Below the pieces are notes generated by a model. The model made no database searches. It saw only the letters and a program-made list of their open reading frames with translations, and was not told the DNA's origin. From the NCBI GenBank assembly GCA_013368375.1, contig JAACJP010000045.1, positions 186,001 through 250,000 on the forward strand: DNA of 64,000 nucleotides, written 5' to 3'. Each line of letters starts with the position of its first letter. The stretch's first letter is position 1. This stretch comes from Tricholomella constricta (Eukaryota > Basidiomycota > Agaricomycetes > Agaricales > Lyophyllaceae). Position numbers and translations under genes: made by a program. Below are positions 41,302-51,670 of the stretch, in pieces.

Positions 41302-44033
41302 ATGAGCTACGACATGTCCTCCCTCGCCGACACAACCCCCGGTCGTCTCCCTATCTCTTCCTCGTCGTCCTACCCGTCCTACGACCCCGAATCTTACGAC
41401 CCCGATCATCCCGTCGTTCCCCTACCCAAAGTGGGCCAGACCCGTTGCTGTGAGTCCCAGCGATCGTCCGTCGATCGTTTAACCGAGCTGCACCCTCAAT
41501 ATCCTCTGCTCACACAACAACAACAGACTGGGCTCTCCTCTCCTCCGAACTCCAGTTTATTTACCTCGACCCCGTCCTCCAGTACCATCTCGAAGACCAG
41601 GCCGAGCTGCTCGTCGGAAAGTCTCTTTTGTCGTTTGTCCATCCCGACGAGCAAGCTTCGGCCAAGATTGACCTCGGCGGTGTCCTCGAAAGCAGAACCC
41701 TCCATGGTTCCGTCACCCGGTACGTCCCAACGTCCTTTTTGCCGAGTGAGACATTTTGACCTCCGTCACAGCGTCCGTTTTTCCCGCCTTTCACGCGTAC
41801 GCCGTCAGCTCGGCTACGAGGGCCCACCTGCACCCTGGTCCGACGCAGACAAGATAGCTCTCGACAGCAATTACATGGCCGTCGACATTGTTATCAATTG
41901 GGCCGCAGAGGGCCTCGTCCTGTGTTTCATTCACGCCATTGTCGATCTCAATCCGAGCGACAATGATGAGCACCGCAAGACCGGCTGGACAAACTGGTGC
42001 GGCACCCCGCTCATGGACCAGAACCAGATAGAGGTCCTCTATCGCCGCCTTCTCGTATGTGTCCAGCGTCCTAGCACTATGAATCGCGTCTTTCAGATTC
42101 TCGACAACCGCGAAGGCCGACCTCTTTTGCTCAGCTGGCCTCCGGATCAAGGCCAGGGTCAGCAACGCCCCAATGCCCGTGACTTTGCCCACCTCGTCGA
42201 GAATGCACAAATCGGCACCGGCTCCCAGGACGGAAACGACGCCAAGACCAGCTGCACACGCCGTTACAAGGCTTTGCAAACCATGCCTTCGGTAGTAGGG
42301 GGCGAGGTAGAGAGCATCTTCATTCCACATGGTACGTGTCCTCCCTGCACACTCATGTTAGGGGTCCAGCTGACCCATCTGTCTATCTATTTCTACGCAG
42401 GCTCTGTGATATTCGCCTGTCACAAGCTCAACTCTTCCTCCCGCAGCGCTGCCAGCTCTTCCGCAACCATGCAACAGCTAGGCTACCAGACCTACTCGCC
42501 CTCTTCTGCGTACTACGACTCCGGACCCACCGCGTACGCCCTTCCCCCGCTCCCGTCAACCACCACTTCTCCCTCCTCCTACGCAGCCTACCCTCCACAG
42601 GCTGCCGCCTACGCACCGCAGCGCTGGACCGGCGATTCCTCCTCCTACCCCGCCCAACAACAACCACAACAATGGGGCTCGCCTAGCCCTGCACACTCCG
42701 TCTCCTCGCTCCCGCCGGCCGTAAGCAATCTGCGCTCTGGCTCGTACCCGCCCCCGCCCCAACCAGGCCATCACTGGCAGCCAGGGTCCGGCTCCCCCTC
42801 CTTTATGGACGCGGGCTTCCCTCGCTCCGCGTCCCCCAGCTACAATACTAATAATAATAATCCAGGGGGGTACTCTCCCGGCCCCGGTCCCGATATATCG
42901 GGAGGAGAGGATGTTGTCCCGCCTGCGCGACGCCGTTTGAGCCCGGGCGGCACAAGGGTCGGGACGGGTAGTGATGGCCAGTATGTCCCAGGTGGGAGAA
43001 GCGCGGGGAATCGCCCAAGTGGCGTGTTGAAGTGCTCGAGCTGCAAGGCAACAAGCAGTCCTGAATGGAGAAAAGGTCCCAGCGGGAAGAAGGAGCTTTG
43101 CAATGCGTGAGTTGATTTTTCGTTTATTTTTCCTTCTGTTTTTTTGGCGTGTGTGATTTGTGACTTGGAGTGCAGCCGCGTGGTTTACGCCTGGCATATG
43201 CTGGCTTGTGCATGCTACTACCTACGCGAGATTCCATGATACGCACGTAACACACGCGCATCGCTTCTGACCAAATGCAGGCCCTGCATGAAAGAAAACT
43301 CTCACTCATCACATCCTTCCCTTCTCACAGTTGCGGCCTCCGGTACGCGCGCTCGCGCGCCAAAAGAGAAGGCCACGCCCAAACTCAGCGGCGGCGCAAA
43401 GAAAAGAACACCACCGTCGTCAGCGGCGGCATCGTCAAGCGGGAAGCCTCCGCGACTCCGCCCTCCTCCGCCTCCCCTTCCTACTCTTCCTCCACAACTT
43501 CCGCCCTGCGCCGCAGCTTCGGTGACACCTCCTTCTCCTCCACCGGCTCCACAAGCGGCGGCAGCGACATCTATCACCCGCATTCGCAACACGCCCTCGA
43601 CGAAAAGCTCCCGCCGTCCCCCAGCCCGCCTGCAGGTGGCCCCATGAGCTTCGTGCACTACGCCCCCGGCGGCCCGCACCACCCGTCCCCATTCTACGGC
43701 GTGCCCTCACCGCTTTCGCATCCCCCCGTACAGGTTCCGCTCGACGATGGCCCGCCGGGTAATTCCGCCAACGCCAGCGCCAATGCCGGCCCGAGCGCAA
43801 GCGCAAGTGCCAGTGGGAACGGAAATGGGGCAGGGCCGTCGCAGTCGCAGTCGTTGCCGCCCCTCGCGGCGTATGTGGGACCGTTGTCGACCATGCCCCC
43901 GGCGTCGTTTGAGCGTGAGCGCGAGCGTGATAGGGAGAGAGATAGAGAGAGGGAGCTGCCTGTGCCGCTTTCGGTGGAGCCGCGGCATGCGCACTCGCAT
44001 ACGCGGAGGGGAATTTTGACGCAACAGGGATAG
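41302..44033 (+). CDS. wc-2: White-collar-2-like PAS/GATA zinc-finger transcription factor
   Basis: WC-2 pairs with the photoreceptor WC-1 to form the blue-light-responsive complex. Six exons (41302-41449, 41527-41719, 41772-42054, 42097-42331, 42401-43106, 43331-44033) give 755 residues. The PAS domain spans about residues 50-200 (WALLSSELQFIYLDPVL, AELLVGKSLLSFVHPDEQAS, VDIVINWAAEGLVLCFIHA, TGWTNWCGTP). A Ser/Pro/Tyr-rich linker leads to a single GATA finger near residue 510, CSSCKATSSPEWRKGPSGKK then ELCNACGLRYAR, a Cys-X2-Cys-X18-Cys-X2-Cys spacing typical of White-collar proteins. The tail is low-complexity with an ERERERDRERDRERE run. Intron 3 is only 42 nt; the intron splitting the zinc finger is 224 nt. 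Confidence 0.9.
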
Positions 44034-45622
44034 GGAGGACATAGGACACATGGATGGAGAGGGGTGGCCGCGTGGCCGAGATCGAGACGGAGACAGACGC
44101 TGGGAAGTATCCCGTGAAAGGACGATTGGGATGCTGGTGTGCCCGGCATCTGCATTAAAATACTGGTTTGTGTTTTTTCTATAAGCCTTCTTTTCTATCC
44201 TTTTTCTCTGTTTTCTATCATCTCATTCTTTGCCTTGATTCGTTCGATGCACATATCTCGCGCATGGCGGCTTCTACCTGCCTCCTCACCCATGTCCCCT
44301 TTTTTTTACCACCCCACCCTACCTACCTTACCCTACCCTCACTCCAAGACCTCTCCCGCTCTTGTTTCTTTCGCGTCTTTGGGTTGTGTCTTGTATGTCT
44401 TTGGGATATATTTATCTCGTTCACGTTTCCGTCTCCGTTTCTGTTCCGCCTTCACACTTTCCGCTTGTCCTCCTTTCTACCATCTAGGATTTTATTCGAA
44501 CACGCTCCTGATCCGCGCGACGATCTTTCCCTACCAGTCCAGCCCACCCACCATCCACTGCCTCAATTCTACCCACCATGCACCATGACACTCTCATTCC
44601 CCCACGCCCCCTACGCCACCTTCGTGCGCCCTCGCCCTCGCCCTTGCCGCCCTCTCAATACAGGCCAGACCATACCATACCAGACCAGACCAGAGACCAG
44701 ATCAGACCGACCAGCCGTCACGGTGTTCGTGCGCGGACGATGTACAACAACAATAGCCAGCTATTACTTACAACCCACCTGAGCTTTTTGCTCCCATTTT
44801 TACGATAAATGGGGGGGCTGCTCATTATTATTTCTCGAGATCATTACATATATAACTTAACACGAACATATTGCGCCCCTTTTTTTTATACCTATTGTGT
44901 GTTCCTGTCGGACGAGTGGTTCGGGAAAGTATCTCTTGACGCGAGAGTAACTTTGAACAAAATAGTAGTTGCCCCCGCCAGGTTGGAACCTGGGGCGGGT
45001 CCGAATTCGAACAAACTATCCGATATATTTTCATTAAAGTGCGGTGAAACTGCTAATTGCTATCAAGGGAAAGCGTTACCATGCCCTCCCAAACTCTGAA
45101 GGCATGGTAAATAAAAAATTTGGCTCTGGCACTGACTTCTGTTATGGGACTTGTAGAACATATGAAGCGGTTACTGTGCCCAGCGCCAACGGCGGGTGGG
45201 CAAGAACGGTCCTCGTTAATCAGGCATTGCACTCGAGTAGTTGGTGGTACATCGGTGGATGTACGAGTGTATGTTACCGAGCTGATGTTAAATTGAATTT
45301 ATCCGAGTGAGCTGATCACGATCGGAACGGACGCGAGACCCCCGATTCGAAATAAAGAAAGCTAGGAGCCACGTCCCTGAATCCGACACCGTCCAAGTCC
45401 CATCGCAACAGTCCTACCGGACGTTCTCGGGTCCTGGGCCTGAGAGCCAACGTTGGAGGGCGCTGCGCCATGAAGAGAGCAGCATGTCTAGAGGATCGCG
45501 GACATCGATGTGGGTCTCGAAAGCACCGTGGATCTATTGCAGCCCGTGTACAGAGGAAGTATATATGGTATCTGTCCAAATGCGGAATCATCATAAGTCT
45601 ATACCAAGGGAAATGCCGAAAG
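44034..45622. other. Intergenic region with pyrimidine-rich tract
   Basis: This 1.6-kb gap lies between two convergent genes. 44160-44800 is strongly C/T-rich on the plus strand and creates long but low-complexity open frames that I do not regard as genes. A GC-rich hairpin lies at 44974-44999. No tRNA or protein family is recognised. Confidence 0.45.
44974..44999. repeat. GC-rich hairpin
   Basis: CCCGCC-AGGTT (44974-44984) pairs with AACCT-GG-GGCGGG (44987-44999) around a GG loop, with a 2-nt bulge. On the minus strand it looks superficially like a tRNA T-arm, but no anticodon arm or acceptor stem can be drawn. Confidence 0.55.
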
Positions 45623-48327
45623 CTAGCGGTGTCGCGATTCGCTTTTCAGTTCGACGATAACATTGATACTCATAAGGATGGTATAGGAAGCGATTAGCAA
45701 GATCCCCCAGCGGCGTGTCAGGAAGTAGTCGTTCAGGGGCACGAAGACGAGGGTTGAAGCCAAGAGAATGAGGAGCCCTATCGTGCTCACAAGGAGGGTG
45801 TTGGAAAAATGTAGGTCGTAGGGCGTGGAAGTTTGCTGGATGATATATGTCCCAGAGACACCAACGCCGAGAAGGATGTTGAGCATGGGGCCGCCAAAAC
45901 ACGCAGAAAAACCCATGATAGGGGCAAAGACCTAAAAGAGAGATAGTTTAGCTTTTAGTTGGCCGGTCTCAAGGATTCTTGCACGCACCGCTACACTCAT
46001 ATTTGCTACTAGATCAGCCAAGGAATTTCCAACAGCGAAAATCGTCAAGCCGATGATAGCATCGGATAGTCCAAACATAAAACCGAAGGTCTGACGAACC
46101 CTCCTAAGCAAGAAAGAAGGCTGGAGCCGTAACAGTTTGCACTCACCTGGAGGACATTGACGACCTCGTCCGCGATGGCCATGATCCATACAATGGCGAC
46201 AAAGAATCCCATCGAGCAACGAGCCATCCTCGCTGTCGGATGGTCGCCTTTGTCTGAAAACACGGCGACGAGCACAGCGAATACGAAGCCACCAAGCGCG
46301 GCAGCGATGAGCAGGCCGATTACATGACGCGTACCATCTGAAATGGAAGTTGGTCAGGAGCTGACCACGAGGTTAGGGTGATGACTGAGACTCACTGAAC
46401 AAAACGGCAACGCAGAACACCGGTGCAAGTGCACACTGCACTGCCATAAGCCACTTGTTGAATGTCATCTCGTGCATGTCCTCCAATACCTCCTCTTCTG
46501 CGATAAGCACGCGCGCCTCACCCTCTTCCTCAAAGTCTACAAGGCGGCCGTCCCTATGATGATGATAAGTCTTCTCTCGAGCCGTGTTCGAACATTGATA
46601 CGGTGTCACAACCACGGGAAGCGTCAGTGTTAAGAACATGACAGCTGGCGCAGCAAATATGGAGGCAATTTGGCCTAGGATGCTCTGGTTCTTGAAATGG
46701 TGCAGCGATGGAAACAGAGTGTGGCATACTTCCCCAACAACATACCACACTCGCTGCCGTCGTGTTGGCGGTATGTATACCTGTGATTCAGCATCACCCT
46801 CGGACGAGGGTGCTGAAGTTCGGATGATCGACGGGACCGCTGTACCTGGTGACAGCGAGTGCCTAAAATAATCACTTGACTGGCTGTCAAGCATATGGCC
46901 TGGCTCTTCTGTTATGGTGGGTGACATGGCAGGCGATGGTTGAAGGGAAGATCGACCTCGGTCATCCAGAGCCACGGCATTGAGTGCCGAGTCCCATGGA
47001 TCGTAATCCCTGCTGGATAGCGAGGACTTGGGCGTACGTTGGCGGGATGCAGGATGTGCGTGATAGTGCCCTCCTGCATAGGGAGTCACCGGGCTTTCGA
47101 ACATGTTCAAAGATGTGCCCGCTGCTTGATGCTGTAGAGAATTGACAACATTTCGGAACTCAAGAGCCCCGACCAGGGAAAAAGAGGGCAGTTGCGGGTG
47201 AGACGATGTCGATGGGGTTGGTGAGGGGTTTCTTGAACGTGGACGCGGAGGTAGATTTGTATGGATGCGTGGTCGGTCAGGTGCCGAGATTGCGCGTGAT
47301 CGTGAAGGAGATGGCGGAGAGATGGAAATGGCAATAGTTGACCCTGAAGCGCTATCTTCGGAGGGTCAGGATGGCATCTCGAAGAGGTATTCTGAAGATA
47401 CTCACTGTTATCCCTATACGGCTCGATGAACGTGGCATCGCCATCGTCATACTCCGCTCGAATCATTGCTTCTGTATGCCGTTTCAGCTCCTGCCTTCGC
47501 TCCCACCAAGTCCCCACTACCACAAGCGCCACATAAAATATATACAGAGCGATGAGAAGGCCTGCCTCCCAGGGATGAATCTGGCCGTCCCAAAGAATGA
47601 CTAGTAGCAGGGATACAGCAACTGCGAAGAACCCAACGTCACGAAGAAACGGCCCCCGTTGGACTCTAAAGGGCTTGATGATGCACATTGAACCGACCAC
47701 ACACGAGACGATGAACGATGCTGCGCCAAGCAGTTCCCCGATAGCTAAGCTTCCCGAATTAGCTCGCATCGCCGAAAAGGTCGAGAATACGTCGGGGCTT
47801 CCATTTCCGAAGGCAAGAAAAGTGACACCCGCAACATTCTCATCTAGACCGAGTAGCTGTGCAATGGTGGCAAGGTTTGGTGTGAAGAAGTCAGAGGCGC
47901 TGATCCCAAGGGTCGAGAAGAGGAATATGAGCCATATAAGAAGAGAGCCGAAGGCAACCGGCCGCAGGGGAATGCTTGTGCAGTAGTAATGTCTGAGATA
48001 ATTGATGGAAAGAAAGGTTTCGGGTGCGCGGCAGTCCTTCTGAACGTGTGTACATTGGTCTTCCAGGGAGTACGCGAGAGGACGACACTGGCTCAATATC
48101 AGAAGATGTACATCTCCACCAAAACGATTTGGACTCACCTGCTTCCCGGATCCACTCGAGGCGGTCGAGGCATCGGGGTGGAGCAACTCATACGATATCC
48201 GTTTCACCAAACTGCTCTCTCCATGCAGAAGGCTTGCGTCTTGTATGGCATAGCGACTCTGAGACCATAAAAGAAAGTTGATAGCGAGAACAAATGCAAA
48301 AATGAACCTGGCCGGGGCAGACGACAT
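45623..48327 (-). CDS. Sodium/calcium-exchanger-family membrane transporter (NCLX/Ecm27-like)
   Basis: Six exons (complement 48139-48327, 47406-48087, 46396-47355, 46147-46337, 45989-46090, 45623-45931) give 810 residues. Both alpha-repeats of the cation/Ca2+ exchanger superfamily are present: FLAFGNGSPDVFSTFSAM (N-terminal) and GLTIFAVGNSLADLVANMS (C-terminal). A Cys-containing lumenal segment (CRPLAYSLEDQC, YLRHYYC) precedes the first repeat. A long hydrophilic Ser/Pro/Arg-rich loop of about 250 residues (SRSRAISAPDRPR ... DSQSSDYFRHSLSPG) links the halves. This layout matches yeast Ecm27 and mitochondrial/ER NCLX-type proteins. It differs from the CAX at 3.8-6.6 kb. The start is the first ATG, ahead of a signal-anchor-like helix. 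Confidence 0.9.
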
Positions 48328-48550
48328 GAAGGAGGCTATGTGAAGGGCAAGCACATGGGTACGTAGGTGGTGGAGTCGCTGGGCGGTGCATGGCCGTCTG
48401 CGACGTCCGCTTTGGGAAGTCTGCCCTTATTTATATGTATTATTTTCGGGGGCCCATATTGTGACTAATTTACAGGTTTACACTTGGATAAGAACGTCTG
48501 CTTTTATTTATGGAACCAGCCTAGCATCATCGTCAATGAAAGTCACGAAA

Positions 48551-50668
48551 TCACTGTGCATGTACACTCACCATCGTTTCGATTTTGCTTTCGAGGTCCC
48601 CTGAGGGCACTCGCCGTCGCCCTTCTGTCGCACTCTCTCGACTCGGGGCCTGAAAAAAACTCATCTTAATTACTACCAGTACGTCACAGATCGAGCTGCT
48701 TACTCGAATCATACTCGTTGGATCGTCATGTGTAGCCACTGATGCAAGGCGGAAGCTGGTCGACGTTGCTCGGCTATTGTCGTCTTGACCCTTGCCCCGC
48801 AAGGCTTTCCGAGAATTCAGTGTTGCAAGGAGTGAGTTGGCATAGACTTCATAAACGTAAATGGTGAGGTGTAGTCTGGACAGCGGGTCACCCACGTTTT
48901 CCGATAATGAAATCAAAGGCAAAGGAATAGAATGAGTTCGGTACGGCCACGAACTATATATGTGTAAGGTTAGTGATCAAAGTTCCCATCAGTATAATAA
49001 GATGGAACTCACGACAACCACTTCAATGACTGCCACAGCCCTGCAAAAGGGTCAATGACCAATGGCGAAGGAAGCGTAACTCTACACACGATGTAAGAAT
49101 GCATCGATTGATTGCATAAACGATGAGTCTGTTGATTATAGTGTTGGTGTCTTCGAAATCTGACAGGTTGCTCGCCAACAGGAGTACCAAAGCGGTCGCA
49201 ATCAGAATATCTGATAAAATGGCAGTGATTGCGAAGGGCAACACGCTGATGAACTGGGAGCATTTGACTCTGAAAAGTCAGTTCAATGGATCATGAGGGG
49301 TTTCTACTCACGTTTAGCTCCTTTAGCCGAGAGAATTCTCGTTTTTTAAAACTGACACGCCCGTGTCAGTAAGTACATGGATGCCATGACAATCAACAAT
49401 CGGCATCTCTCACAAGTAAACGACAGTTTCTGTGAGAAATGCGTCGCTTTAGTCTCATAGTTATACGCCTCGATAGGCAATGCTTACCCATTCCAAAAAC
49501 TGTGTCCCGACATGATTTAATACAACAGCAACTCAATGCGAACTTTAAAACTCACAGAAATGCGCAAAGACAGTCAATCCCTAATTTTCATTATTATTGT
49601 CAACGAGGAGTAATTCTGCGATAAAAAATGACGTACTATGATGCCTGATAGCCACCATTTTATCCGGTCGGGACTCACTGTGAGAAATTCAATCGGAGCA
49701 AGTCCTTACCCGGTCATTGCACCAACGTACGGGTATATATTCGCTTCGTGAAGAAACTATTGCGGAAAAATGTGCCTGTTACTGAACACCATATAGCCTT
49801 GTGGGGGAAGTTGAACGCACCACTGAACGACAAATGCGATAATAACCTGCCAGACGCATATCAGCGTCAATACAGGCACGGCAGACCTCAAGGGCTCACA
49901 TTAATTGCTATAGATGTCTGCGATGCAAAACAAAAACATGAGTGGAAAATTAAGCGTCACAGATTAGATGGATACTTACGAATAGAGACCTGTGGAGGAA
50001 TCCAGGTCAATGAATTAATTGCTCCATTGAGTGATGGAACATACGCACCAGTTTCCTTCCACGAGCATGAGCGCGTTCCCGAAGCCTGATATCTGCAAAG
50101 AGCGGAAACTTCAAAACCGTAGATGAAGGTAGATATTTCAAAAGCAGGCGTACAAGATAATAATACATAGAATGGCACACTTTGGGCATCGGAAAAGATC
50201 AGATATAGTAAAACAAGGGATCTGATTGTACGCACTGAGGATCACATGTAGTGTGTCCAACATCCTGGGACAATGCGGATGATGAGTGGTGCTAAGTGCC
50301 TGCAGGCGCTGAGATATTAAACGGACCATATGATGGCAACCTAGGGGGATTCCGCCATGTCAATTTGAAAGAAATCTCACAAGTTGCCCTCGAACTGCGT
50401 ACTCACAAGAGCCTTCGTTCCGTACGCATCTTTTGGGTAGTAAGTATAATAAAAGTACGTCTATGAAGGGCAAGACGTTGAACAGCGTGAGCACCTCGCG
50501 AAGCTAAAATAGATGGGGCACTTACTTGCAAGGTTGTGATGCCATAGACGCTCATGGTCAACAACGCTCCTATGAACATCGCACCTGAAACGGAACGTCA
50601 ATGCTCAACGTCCACCGCAAAAGAACGGACGGCGTACCAAAAGTCCTTCCAATGTCCAATTGGGGCAT
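48551..50668 (-). CDS. DUF6534-type multi-pass membrane protein (21 exons)
   Basis: DUF6534 proteins are mushroom-specific seven-helix membrane proteins of unknown function. Exons (complement): 50638-50668, 50526-50584, 50407-50460, 50327-50340, 50232-50264, 50167-50179, 50049-50092, 49980-49989, 49900-49917, 49821-49846, 49731-49756, 49637-49677, 49556-49580, 49488-49499, 49414-49429, 49312-49351, 49090-49253, 49013-49040, 48896-48953, 48704-48846, 48551-48649; together 317 residues in one frame. Supporting segments are DIGRTFGAMFIGALLTMSVY, IIWMLDTLHVILSA, FGNALMLVEGNW, FAITAILSDILIATALVLL, TNTIINRLIVYAINRCILTS and VYANSLLATLNSRKALRG, all in family order. Exons of 10, 12, 13, 14 and 16 nt are proposed; individual boundaries of the smallest are the least certain part. 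Confidence 0.78.
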
Positions 50669-51344
50669 CTGGGCTCCAAGACACTGTTGGCAGCAGCAGG
50701 ACGGGGACGCTGCGTGGTGGCCGAAAGCAACAGCGGGTCAGTGATGGAGAACACGGTGGAGAAGTGTCATGGAAATTGCTAAGGTCGTGACCAAGATGCC
50801 TTCGCGTCGAACTAGTATCCGAAAGGAAAATTCGAAGGCCAGAATGTCTTCGGACTGCCTCTGAATTCCGATCACATTGCTCAGAGATGCAATACGTTTG
50901 GATCTCGATCAATTGTTCCTTCTTTGATTGGCAACACCCCAATTTCTCCGCATGGGCTCATCTCCAGTTTGAAAGCTTGATTATTGACCATCGCGATGCT
51001 CGCCGCTAGTCCTTGGATCTGTTGAGTTCTGTCACAATTGCTATGGGGATGAGAAACAAGTCTGATCCATCGTGCTTGCGTGAATTGCCCAGACAAGGAG
51101 TGGCGACAAATTTGACGATATCCACAGCACCATGCGGTGCTGAAAGCTTACTGATGTGTTTTACACACGAAAGTTGACACCCAATAGCTGTACTCAATTA
51201 ACAGTCAATCCGTCAGAATGAGCACATGGTGCAACTGGCGGAGGTTTCTGAGTTGCAAATTTTGAAACGGCAGGAGCAGAGAACACAAAAAAATGACACG
51301 ACAGAAAATAATGCCGGCATGACCGTTGGTGGTAGCAAACTCGT
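50669..51344. other. Promoter region of the DUF6534 gene and retrotransposon left flank
   Basis: This 0.68-kb stretch ends at the left copy of the target-site duplication CTCGT (51340-51344). Short minus-strand frames (50598-50942) lie upstream of the proposed start and lack family similarity. Confidence 0.5.
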
Positions 51345-51603
51345 TGTTAGGCTAGTACGTGTAAAACGGAACTCAGTGTCATACACTTGATGGTAGACGA
51401 CTCGTTATTATTACCTAGTACGTGTAAAACGGACTAGGGAAGAGTAAGTTGAGGTAATGTAAAGGTAAAGGTAAATGTGGACATACACTCAGTGTCATAC
51501 ACTTGATGGTAGACGACTGAGGTATGAGGAAGGGCGAGGACGCGTAGACGTGTCCGAGTCACGTGAAATGGACATGACAGTGATGAAATTACATAGTCCA
51601 ACA
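51345..51603 (-). repeat. 3' LTR of the Copia element
   Basis: This 259-bp LTR is the downstream one with respect to element transcription. Within it the word CTAGTACGTGTAAAACGGA occurs twice and a roughly 30-bp block beginning ACTCAGTGTCATACACTTGA occurs twice, so the LTR itself has an internally duplicated structure. Confidence 0.96.
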
Positions 51604-51613
51604 CACCCCCATC
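51604..51613 (-). other. Polypurine tract
   Basis: GATGGGGGTG on the minus strand lies directly against the 3' LTR, where plus-strand DNA synthesis of an LTR element is primed. Confidence 0.75.
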
Positions 51614-51670
51614 AGAACAGAGTGTCCATGGAGCAAGGAAAGGAATAAGTAAAAGAGACGAAGGAAGGAT

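Noticed and set aside
43302..44155. Several long minus-strand frames opposite the WC-2 last exon
   Set aside because: They mirror the Ser/Pro/Gly-rich and Arg-Glu repeats of the sense protein and have no independent support.
44168..44782. 204-codon plus-strand open frame after the WC-2 gene
   Set aside because: Low-complexity Phe/Ser/Pro/Leu translation of a C/T-rich tract; no domain and no upstream ATG context.
44828..45034. Possible tRNA around the hairpin at 44974-44999 (minus strand GGTTCCAACC, and a GTTCGAATTC B-box-like word)
   Set aside because: No acceptor stem, anticodon arm or D-arm can be drawn in the correct spacing and the T-loop would be 6 nt.
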